Part shown: positions 6,939 to 12,593 of the stretch, piece by piece
How the letters are laid out: each line of letters starts with the position of its first letter
Numbering within the stretch: the first letter of the stretch is position 1
Source of the DNA: Bacteroidota bacterium
Lineage (GTDB): Bacteria; Bacteroidota; Bacteroidia; Cytophagales; Hymenobacteraceae
Length of the DNA: 12,593 bases
NCBI GenBank assembly: GCA_023424725.1
Contig: JAFADQ010000310.1
Span: 1 to 12,593, forward strand
Direction: 5' to 3'
Made by a program: the position numbers and the translations under genes
Notes under the pieces: model-generated
Databases searched by the model: none
What the model was told of the DNA's origin: nothing
What the model saw: only the letters and a program-made list of their open reading frames with translations

Positions 6939-8312
6939 AATACTCTGTACTAATTGATTTACATCAAAGTTATCGAAATTTCCCGAGCTCATCAACAATA
7001 AATTTGTATTTTTCCAATTTTGCTGTTGCAGGTAGCTGGCCATTTTTTGGCTGTCGGTAAAAATGAGGAGGTTGCCTGAGCCGAATGCTTCTTTCACTTC
7101 TTCTTCAGAAATAGCCTCCAGTTTTTTGTGCGCAATGGTTTTGGGGCTGTAATAAACAATCGCTTCGTGGGCTGCGGCAAGAGCGCCTTTGTAATGCGGC
7201 AAAAAGTTTTTGTTGAGGCTGCTGAACGTGTGCAATTCTAAACAGGCAACTAATTTACGATCCGGAAACTGAGCTTTAACGGCTTGTGTGGTGGCTTTTA
7301 CTTTAGACGGCGCGTGTGCGAAATCGCGGAAAACAGTGGTTTGCTCTGTCGACGAAAGAAGTTCTAACCTTTTTGCGGCGCCTTTAAAATTGCGGATCGC
7401 TTCGTAAAACTGCTCGTTGCTGATGCCGATTTTTAAGCAAACATGGCGCGCCGCGTTCAGGTTCTGTAAATTATGCGCGCCAAAAATTTCTACCGGAATT
7501 TCGCTTCCATCTTTGCTAACCAACACCGTTTTTCCGTCGCTAATTTCGTGCGGATGCGTGCCATAAGGTATCTGACGCACGTCTTCCAGCGGCATGGCAC
7601 CAATTTTGGCCACTTCAGGGTCTTCTTCGCAATAAATAAGCGCGCCGGCTTTTGGCGTTAGCTTCGCGAAGCCCTCAAATTGGGCCTTGTAGCCTTCGTA
7701 TTCCGGAAACACATTTATGTGGTCCCAGGCAATGCCGCTAATAACGCCAATGTGGTGGTGGTAATGAAAAAACTTGGGTCTGCGGTCGATAGGAGACGAG
7801 AGATATTCGTCGCCTTCTATAATAATAATAGGCGCGTCGTCGGTCAGCTTCACCATCAAATCAAAATCCTGGATTTGAGCGCCCACCGCGTAATCGAACT
7901 TGCGGTTGTGGTGGCGCAGTACGTGCAGAATCATGCTCGTAATGGTGGTTTTGCCATGGCTGCCCGCAATTACAATGCGCTGTTTGTTTTTGGCCTGCTC
8001 AAAAATAAACTCCGGAAAAGAGAAAACCCGCAAACCCAGCTCCTGCGCTTTTAAAAGCTCGCGGTTGTCGGGCCGGGCATGCATGCCTACAATTACGGCG
8101 TCTAAATCTTTTGTGATTTTTTCGGGATGCCAGCCTTCGGTTTCGGGCAAAATGCCGCCGTTTTGCAGGCGGGTGCGGGCGGGCTCGTAAATCTCGTCGT
8201 CGGAGCCGGAAACGGAAATGCCCTTTTGCTGCAAAGCCAGCGCAAGGTTGTGCATGATACTGCCGCCAATGGCGATCAGGTGAAGGCGTTTAAAGATGGT
8301 CGTGTCGGCCAT
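6933..8312 (-). CDS. mpl: Mur ligase, Mpl type (UDP-MurNAc:tripeptide ligase)
   Basis: With the ATG at 8312 the product has 459 residues, close to E. coli Mpl (about 457). Mpl joins the recycled tripeptide L-Ala-gamma-D-Glu-meso-Dap to UDP-MurNAc using ATP in the cytosol, feeding old wall peptides back into peptidoglycan synthesis. Visible marks are the N-terminal Rossmann segment HLIAIGGSIMHNLA (starting at residue 11), the ATP loop GSHGKTT (118-124), an EGDEY motif near 200, GIAWDHINVFP near 230, and FAHAPSKV in the C-terminal domain. The MHNLALAL and GMHARPDN wording favours Mpl over MurC, but a related Mur ligase specific to this phylum cannot be excluded. The frame extends ten codons further upstream to 8342, but a promoter box overlaps that extension, so the internal ATG (MADTTIFKR) is the better start. 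Confidence 0.85.
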   Translation of the reverse strand: MADTTIFKRLHLIAIGGSIMHNLALALQQKGISVSGSDDEIYEPARTRLQNGGILPETEGWHPEKITKDLDAVIVGMHARPDNRELLKAQELGLRVFSFPEFIFEQAKNKQRIVIAGSHGKTTITSMILHVLRHHNRKFDYAVGAQIQDFDLMVKLTDDAPIIIIEGDEYLSSPIDRRPKFFHYHHHIGVISGIAWDHINVFPEYEGYKAQFEGFAKLTPKAGALIYCEEDPEVAKIGAMPLEDVRQIPYGTHPHEISDGKTVLVSKDGSEIPVEIFGAHNLQNLNAARHVCLKIGISNEQFYEAIRNFKGAAKRLELLSSTEQTTVFRDFAHAPSKVKATTQAVKAQFPDRKLVACLELHTFSSLNKNFLPHYKGALAAAHEAIVYYSPKTIAHKKLEAISEEEVKEAFGSGNLLIFTDSQKMASYLQQQNWKNTNLLLMSSGNFDNFDVNQLVQSIG

Positions 8313-8321
8313 TGTGGATAA
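8313..8321 (-). promoter_or_regulatory. Perfect DnaA box next to the mpl start codon
   Basis: TGTGGATAA on the plus strand is the exact complement of the DnaA consensus TTATCCACA. An imperfect second copy, TGTGGAGAC, starts 11 bases further on (8324). The pair lies between the mpl start codon (8312) and its -7 boxes (8332-8347), in the mpl/dnaB divergent gap. DnaA binding here could influence mpl and perhaps dnaB (inference). A single match of nine bases can also occur by chance. Confidence 0.45.
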
Positions 8322-8331
8322 CCTGTGGAGA

Positions 8332-8370
8332 CAAATGTACAAAAATAATCCCGTAGGATTGTACCCAAAA
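8332..8370 (-). promoter_or_regulatory. Bacteroidota-type promoter of mpl
   Basis: On the minus strand TTTTG (8370 to 8366) is followed, after an 18-base spacer, by TATTTTTG (8347 to 8340), a full TAnnTTTG match at the expected distance. A second box, TACATTTG (8339 to 8332), follows directly. Transcription would start about 20 bases before the ATG at 8312, which supports that start codon over the upstream alternative at 8342. Confidence 0.5.
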
Positions 8371-8471
8371 CTTTAGCAATTGGCCGTACCTTAGTGCTCC
8401 CAATCCGGTATTTGCGAAGTTGAACGATTCTGCGGAGTAAGAAGTGAAAAAGAGAAAGAATTTGTCTTGCT

Positions 8472-8499
8472 GATTACCAATTGATTACACCCCGATTAC
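8472..8499 (+). repeat. Three GATTAC repeats with 11-bp period upstream of dnaB
   Basis: GATTAC occurs at 8472, 8483 and 8494, each exactly 11 bases from the last, in 28 bases that end 50 bases before the dnaB start codon. One repeat per helical turn on the same DNA face is what an operator for a repeated DNA-binding unit looks like. The binding protein is unknown. No TAnnTTTG box was found for dnaB in 8343-8549. Confidence 0.4.
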
Positions 8500-8549
8500 T
8501 TATCTGCGCACGAAGCCGCGAGGCTGCAGATGCCAAAAAATAGCCTACC

Positions 8550-11135
8550 ATGGAGCAACGAAATATAGATGTAAAAACTGCCAGGAAGAAAAGTTCTTTC
8601 AACAATGCGGCTGCCGTTTTGCCACACAGCCTGGGCAAACTGCCTCCGCAGGCACGCGAGCTGGAAGAGGCGGTTTTGGGCGCGCTCATGCTCGAGAAAG
8701 ACGCACTCACAAACGTAATAGATCTCCTGAAGCCCGAAAGTTTTTACACCGAGGCCAACAAAAGCATTTACCGCGCCATACTTTCACTTTTCGACAGGTC
8801 TGAGCCGATCGATATACTTACGGTTACGCAGGAGCTGCGCAAACTCGGCGAGCTCGAAATTGCCGGCGGACCTTATTACATAACCCAGCTTACTTCCAAA
8901 GTAAACTCGGCAGCCAACATCGAGTTTCACGCCCGCATTATTACCGAGGCTGCCATTAAACGCGAACTTATCCGGATTTCGGGCGAGGTATTAACCGATG
9001 CTTTTGAAGACACCACCGATGTTTTTAACCTCCTGGACAAAACCGAACAGGCGCTTTTCCAGGTTTCCGAAAACAACATCCGCCGCAGTGTAGACAATAT
9101 GCAGTCGCTCATGCACCAGGCGCTGGAAGAGCTAAAAGCCAAAAAAGACCAGGAAGGACTAACCGGCGTGCCGAGTGGTTTTACGGCGCTGGATAGAGTT
9201 ACTTCCGGATGGCAAAAGTCTGATTTAGTGATACTTGCAGCCAGGCCGGGTATGGGTAAATGCCTGGGCAAAGGCACAAAGGTGCTAATGTTTAACGGTA
9301 GCCTGCGAAATGTAGAAGATGTAAAGCCGGGCGATTTGCTGATGGGCGATGACTCTACTCCGCGCACCGTGCTTTCTATTGCCCGCGGCCGGGAGCAAAT
9401 GTATTGGGTGCGCCAGAATAAAGGCATAGATTACCGCGTAAACGAAAGCCACATTTTATCGCTGAAGCGCAGCCGCACCGAAGGGCCACATAAACACGGC
9501 GATGTGCTGAACATTACCGTGCGCGATCTGCTTACAAAATCCGATAAATTTAAATCGAACTACAAAGGCTATAAAGTAGAAGTAGATTTCCCGTACCAGG
9601 ATTTGCCCATCGACCCGTATTTTCTTGGCCTTTGGCTTGGCGATGGAAAGAAAACCGATGCACGGATATTTTCTGCCGATGCCGAAGTAGTGGAATATTT
9701 ACAGGAATATGCCGGAGAGTTGGAAATGGAACTTCATGCGTACACTCCGGCAAACCGCTGCGCCAGTTATGGCATTAATAATGGGTATCAGGGCGGCAAA
9801 GCGCCAAGCCTGAAAGCGGATTTACGCGAGCTGGGCGTTTTAGAGAACAAACATATTCCGGAGGTTTACTTAACTGCTTCTACAGAACAGCGCCTGTCGC
9901 TTCTGGCCGGGCTAATAGACAGTGACGGGCATTACGCGCCAGAAGCCGGCGGTTTTGAGATCACTCAGAAAGACGAAAATTTAGCCCGGCAAATAAAATT
10001 CCTTTGCGATTCGCTTGGTTTCCGTACATCGTTAAAAAAGAAAAAAGCCAGCATCAGTGCCATCGGTTACGAGTGCGAAGTTTTCCGGGTGCGCTTTTAT
10101 GGCGACCTGCACAAAATTCCGGTTCGGGTAGCGCGTAAAAAAGCCCCCCAAAGCACCAGTAAAATAAACTGGCGCATGACCGGAATTACATTAGAGAAAG
10201 ATATAGTGGATGATTACTATGGCTTCGAGATAGATGGCAACCGCCTGTTTTTACTCGAAGACATGACGGTTACCCACAACACCGCGTTCGTGGTATCGGC
10301 CATGCGCAATGCGGCCGTAGATTTTAAACAGGCGGTGGCTATTTTCTCGCTCGAAATGTCGTCTGTTCAGCTCGTAAACCGACTAATATCTGCCGAAGCC
10401 GAGCTGGAAAGTGAGAAGATAAAGAAAGGAAATCTGTTGCCGTACGAGTGGGAGCAACTTTACGTAAAAACGGCCCGCTTAAGCCAGGCGCCTATTTTTA
10501 TTGACGATACGCCCGCGCTTTCTATCCGTGAGCTGCGCACCAAATGCCGCCGCCTTAAGGCCCAGCACGACATCCAGATGATCATTATAGATTACCTGCA
10601 GCTAATGAGCGGCAACACCGAAGGCGGAAAAGCCGGCGGTAACCGCGAGCAGGAAATCGCCTCTATTTCGCGTGCGCTAAAGCAGCTGGCCAAAGAACTG
10701 AGCGTGCCCGTTATCGCGCTCTCGCAGCTAAGCCGTGCCGTAGAAACCCGCGGCGGCGATAAGCGCCCGCAGCTATCCGACCTTCGTGAATCGGGATCTA
10801 TAGAGCAGGATGCCGACATGGTAATTTTCCTCTACCGCCCCGAATATTATGGCATAACCGAGGATGAAGAAGGAAACCCAACCCAAGGAACCGGCCAGGT
10901 AATTATTGCCAAGCACCGAAACGGCTCGCTGGAAGACGTAAACCTGAAATTTATCGGCAAGTTTACCAAGTTCTGCGATTTGGAGCCCGGTTTTGATATG
11001 GGTGGTTTTGGAGGCAGCTCACCTGGTGGCGGTTTCGACGGCCCAAGCCCCGGATCTATAACTATGGGCAGCAAAATGAACGGAGGCAGCTCGTTGCCGC
11101 CAAGTAATTTCGATGGGGAGGAACCACCGTTTTAA
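8550..11135 (+). CDS. dnaB: Replicative DNA helicase DnaB, intein-containing precursor
   Basis: An 861-residue precursor that is 521 residues after intein removal, a normal DnaB size. DnaB is the hexameric helicase that unwinds DNA at the replication fork. The N-terminal DnaB domain (about 30-135, starting LPPQARELEEAVLG) precedes the RecA-like motor. Walker A is ARPGMGK (231-237), interrupted there by a 340-residue intein (238-577), and continues with TAFVVSAM (578-585). Walker B is IIIDYLQL (678-685), and SQLSRAVETR (725-734) and DLRESGSIEQDAD (744-756) are standard late motifs. The tail (815-861) is Gly/Ser/Pro-rich. An in-frame TAG at 8541-8543 makes the ATG at 8550 the first possible start. 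The helicase can bind ATP properly only after protein splicing. Downstream comes a strong terminator, so dnaB appears to be a single-gene unit. Confidence 0.97.
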   Translation: MEQRNIDVKTARKKSSFNNAAAVLPHSLGKLPPQARELEEAVLGALMLEKDALTNVIDLLKPESFYTEANKSIYRAILSLFDRSEPIDILTVTQELRKLGELEIAGGPYYITQLTSKVNSAANIEFHARIITEAAIKRELIRISGEVLTDAFEDTTDVFNLLDKTEQALFQVSENNIRRSVDNMQSLMHQALEELKAKKDQEGLTGVPSGFTALDRVTSGWQKSDLVILAARPGMGKCLGKGTKVLMFNGSLRNVEDVKPGDLLMGDDSTPRTVLSIARGREQMYWVRQNKGIDYRVNESHILSLKRSRTEGPHKHGDVLNITVRDLLTKSDKFKSNYKGYKVEVDFPYQDLPIDPYFLGLWLGDGKKTDARIFSADAEVVEYLQEYAGELEMELHAYTPANRCASYGINNGYQGGKAPSLKADLRELGVLENKHIPEVYLTASTEQRLSLLAGLIDSDGHYAPEAGGFEITQKDENLARQIKFLCDSLGFRTSLKKKKASISAIGYECEVFRVRFYGDLHKIPVRVARKKAPQSTSKINWRMTGITLEKDIVDDYYGFEIDGNRLFLLEDMTVTHNTAFVVSAMRNAAVDFKQAVAIFSLEMSSVQLVNRLISAEAELESEKIKKGNLLPYEWEQLYVKTARLSQAPIFIDDTPALSIRELRTKCRRLKAQHDIQMIIIDYLQLMSGNTEGGKAGGNREQEIASISRALKQLAKELSVPVIALSQLSRAVETRGGDKRPQLSDLRESGSIEQDADMVIFLYRPEYYGITEDEEGNPTQGTGQVIIAKHRNGSLEDVNLKFIGKFTKFCDLEPGFDMGGFGGSSPGGGFDGPSPGSITMGSKMNGGSSLPPSNFDGEEPPF
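9261..10280 (+). mobile_element. Intein with LAGLIDADG homing endonuclease, inserted in the DnaB Walker A loop
   Basis: An in-frame 340-residue insertion that splits Walker A exactly between Lys237 and Thr578 (GMGK | T). Splicing residues are present: Cys1, block A (CLGKGTKVLM to VKPGDLLMG), block B with His64 in NESH (the usual Thr is Asn61), block F/G (YYGFEIDGN, LLEDMTVTHN) with penultimate His339 and terminal Asn340, and Thr as the +1 residue. These indicate a class 1 intein. The central part (about 115-285) is a two-motif LAGLIDADG endonuclease: FLGLWLGDG with Asp128 and LAGLIDSDG with Asp222, both catalytic aspartates kept. It should recognise the empty dnaB site and copy itself into it. 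Base and codon use look similar to the host gene by eye, which would suit long residence, but this was not measured. Confidence 0.96.
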
Positions 11136-11157
11136 TGTGCGTGAGAGAGGAAAGTAG

Positions 11158-11186
11158 AAAGCTCCGGAAGCGATTCCGGGGCTTTT
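11158..11186 (+). terminator. Intrinsic terminator of dnaB
   Basis: AAAGCTCCGGAA (11158-11169), a GCGA loop, then TTCCGGGGCTTT (11174-11185) forms a 12-bp stem with one G-T wobble, followed by TTCGG and a TTTTT run (11191-11195). It starts 22 bases after the dnaB stop codon. The rest of the gap to 11281 is AT-rich with no recognised element. Confidence 0.85.
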
Positions 11187-11281
11187 CGGTTTTTATTACC
11201 CCTGTGGGCACCAAATAATCATTCAACTCAACCCAAAATCAATCTTTTGCGTCTATAATAAAAACCCTCACCTGCACCTTT

Positions 11282-11899
11282 ATGGCAAGCCAAACTCCTG
11301 CAAAAATTGTTGTTATAGACCTTAACGAAACGTTTTACCTTAAAAGCTCTAAAGAAGAGTTTTATAAATTTATTGTATCAAAAGAGCCCAGGCGGATCGG
11401 GTTTATTTTTGAGATGGCGTATTTTAAGCTGCTTAAAAACCTGAACCGGATGCGGCAAACCGAGTTTAAAGAAAACTTTTTTAATTACCTTGATAATTTG
11501 CCGCCGGAAAAAGTAGCCGCCTACGCCCAGGAATTCTGGAGAAGAGAATATCCGCGAAACTTTAATAACCAGATAATAGAAAGGCTGCAGCAGGCAAAAA
11601 GCAGGGGAGAAGAGGTGTTTTGCGCCACCGGCGGGCTGGAAGTTTATGTAAAACCGCTGTTCGATATTTTTCCGGTAGATGGCTTGGCCGGTACCAAAAC
11701 CACTTTTACCGGCACAACTTACAAAGTAGCGGGCGAGGCCTGCAAAGGCGAAGAGAAAGTGCGCCGCGTTAAAGAGCACTACAATAATAAGCCGTTTATA
11801 ATAACCGAAAGTTATTCTGACAGGTACGAAGAACTATTTGAGATAACCGAAAAACCTTTTTTGGTAGATAACGGAAAAATAGAACCTTATTCCGAATAA
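11282..11899 (+). CDS. HAD-like hydrolase (phosphoserine phosphatase-like fold)
   Basis: A 205-residue protein with the outline of the haloacid dehalogenase superfamily, subclass I. Motif I is VVIDLNET (10-17): the nucleophile Asp13 is present, but the second Asp of DxD is Asn15. A helical cap follows at about 20-95 (aromatic and Lys-rich, EFYKFIVSKEP, EFWRREYP). Motif II is FCATGG (113-118, Thr116), motif III is probably Lys156 (ACKGEEKV), and motif IV is ESYSDRYEELFE (176-187, Asp180, Glu183/Glu184). Family members usually remove phosphate from small molecules. The Asn in place of the general acid may mean altered or weak phosphatase activity. No signal peptide is seen. It sits alone after the dnaB terminator and converges with the porin gene. 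The substrate is unknown. Confidence 0.75.
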   Translation: MASQTPAKIVVIDLNETFYLKSSKEEFYKFIVSKEPRRIGFIFEMAYFKLLKNLNRMRQTEFKENFFNYLDNLPPEKVAAYAQEFWRREYPRNFNNQIIERLQQAKSRGEEVFCATGGLEVYVKPLFDIFPVDGLAGTKTTFTGTTYKVAGEACKGEEKVRRVKEHYNNKPFIITESYSDRYEELFEITEKPFLVDNGKIEPYSE

Positions 11900-11980
11900 A
11901 AAAATAGCTGCAAAGGGCAAAAAAGCACCTGGTACAACCTAAATAACGCGGTTTTTCCTTACAGACCAGCGCCGATATCT

Positions 11981-12013
11981 GCTTTACTTAAAAACGGCTT
12001 TACTTTAAAAAGC
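11981..12013 (+). repeat. Short tandem duplication at the porin gene end
   Basis: GCTTTACTTAAAAACG (11981-11996) is followed directly by GCTTTACTTTAAAAAGC (11997-12013). The second copy contains the porin stop codon (TAA, minus strand, 12005-12007) and its last codons. No clear terminator hairpin was found in the convergent gap 11900-12004. Confidence 0.45.
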
Positions 12014-12593
12014 AAATTCTACCTGGAAACGGTAAACCATTGCCGGGTCTTGGTTTTGCGATAAGAAAGTGCCAATGGTAGAGTAAGAAAGGTCTGATTG
12101 TATTTTAAGATTATGGCCAACTATATATCTGGAAACTCCAAGCGTGTATTCTGTTTCTTTATTCGCAAAGCCAGCTTTATACAATTCGCCATCGGGGTTT
12201 ATGGTTGCGTAACGGGCGGCAAGCTCCAGGTTGTTTTTAAATAAGTATCCGGCTTGAATTACAAAGCCGTCGCCTAACACAAAATACTCTGAAGAATCGG
12301 CCAGAAGCGGGCTGGCAGCGGTTTTATTCATGTATTCGCTCATCACCGAAAAACCTTTGTACTTAAATATAAGGTCGGCAAGGGCTGTTTCCAGGTTTCG
12401 GGTTTCGGCTACAAAGTTGCCCAGCTCGCCACGCGTGCGCGATGCATCATTGTTGTAGCTAAAGCCACCGCCTATAGATAATTTAGGTGTTTGCTCGCGC
12501 GCCAGATCGGAGCCAAAATAATCTCCGCCTTTTGTAAACTCGCCAAACGGTAGCACCTCTACACGCCCGGTATAGCTTAGCCCGGTATCGTTG
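12005..12593 (-). CDS. Phosphate-selective porin (OprO/OprP-type), C-terminal part
   Basis: The minus-strand frame is open to the right window edge (196 codons visible), so the 5' end, with any signal peptide, lies outside. A GTG at 12556 is internal: the residues before it (TGLSYTGRVEVLPFGEF) continue the domain. The sequence shows alternating beta strands of an outer-membrane barrel: repeated short aromatic strands such as GFVIQAGYLF, LELAARYATI and YTLGVSRYIV, and a terminal Phe in VEFAF, the usual outer-membrane assembly signal. The pattern GRVEVLPFGEF, then SVMSEYMN and AARYATINPDGE, fits the phosphate-selective porin O/P family, which forms anion channels. In Bacteroidota these proteins are often annotated simply as porins, and phosphate specificity is not proven here. 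Confidence 0.85.
   Translation of the reverse strand, partial: NDTGLSYTGRVEVLPFGEFTKGGDYFGSDLAREQTPKLSIGGGFSYNNDASRTRGELGNFVAETRNLETALADLIFKYKGFSVMSEYMNKTAASPLLADSSEYFVLGDGFVIQAGYLFKNNLELAARYATINPDGELYKAGFANKETEYTLGVSRYIVGHNLKIQSDLSYSTIGTFLSQNQDPAMVYRFQVEFAF

Noticed and set aside
7680..8054. 124-codon open frame on the plus strand opposite mpl
   Set aside because: The Mur ligase on the other strand has well-conserved motifs, and this frame looks like a low-complexity shadow of it.
8313..8342. Upstream start (8342) for the Mur ligase, adding ten residues
   Set aside because: The extension overlaps the -7 promoter boxes at 8332-8347 and precedes the conserved family N-terminus; the internal ATG at 8312 gives the normal length.
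8313..8549. Replication origin near dnaB
   Set aside because: Only one perfect DnaA box, no cluster of boxes and no AT-rich unwinding region were seen; a regulatory site is more likely.
8927..9427. 166-codon open frame on the minus strand opposite dnaB
   Set aside because: It covers the DnaB/intein boundary on the wrong strand; Ser-rich translation without domains.
10779..10820. Second intein at the RESG/SIEQDAD site of DnaB
   Set aside because: This well-known intein insertion point is read straight through without interruption.

Overview
This window looks like chromosomal DNA from a Bacteroidota bacterium, probably of the Cytophagales/Hymenobacteraceae type (inference). The signs are: a short, separately encoded transketolase N-terminal subunit; TAnnTTTG-type promoter boxes in several intergenic gaps and no consistent Shine-Dalgarno sequences; a long secreted M23 peptidase with a C-terminal 'TDRAGN'-type extension; lipoproteins with short lipoboxes; and an OprO/OprP-type porin. 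No rRNA, tRNA, CRISPR array or insertion sequence was found. Every intergenic gap is shorter than 300 bases.

Layout. From 1 to 4090 everything is on the minus strand. In transcription order there is an FAH-family hydrolase, an M23 metallopeptidase that overlaps it and must start at TTG, a MntA/HepT-type nucleotidyltransferase-HEPN toxin-antitoxin pair, a PrxQ/Bcp peroxiredoxin, and the start of the transketolase N-terminal subunit, which runs off the left edge. A divergent gap (4091-4291) leads to two plus-strand lipoprotein genes: an M48 metalloprotease and an unrecognised protein with a C-terminal Cys cluster. A bidirectional terminator (5836-5862) separates these from two minus-strand genes, a Mur ligase (Mpl-type) and a DEDDh exonuclease with an ExoX-like C-terminal module. 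The next divergent gap (8313-8549) holds a good minus-strand promoter, a perfect DnaA box and a three-copy GATTAC repeat with 11-bp spacing. It leads to the plus-strand replicative helicase gene dnaB, then a terminator, a HAD-like phosphatase relative, and finally (minus strand) the C-terminal part of a phosphate-selective-type porin cut by the right edge.

The most remarkable element is a 340-residue intein inside DnaB. It is inserted exactly between the Walker A lysine and threonine, so the unspliced helicase cannot have a working P-loop. The intein keeps its splicing residues (Cys1, His-Asn end, Thr+1) and both catalytic aspartates of a LAGLIDADG homing endonuclease, so it looks active and mobile.

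Most other genes are housekeeping functions: central carbon metabolism, peroxide defence, peptidoglycan turnover and recycling (M23 peptidase, Mpl), envelope quality control (M48), nucleic-acid processing, and outer-membrane uptake. The MntA/HepT pair is the only clear accessory module apart from the intein.
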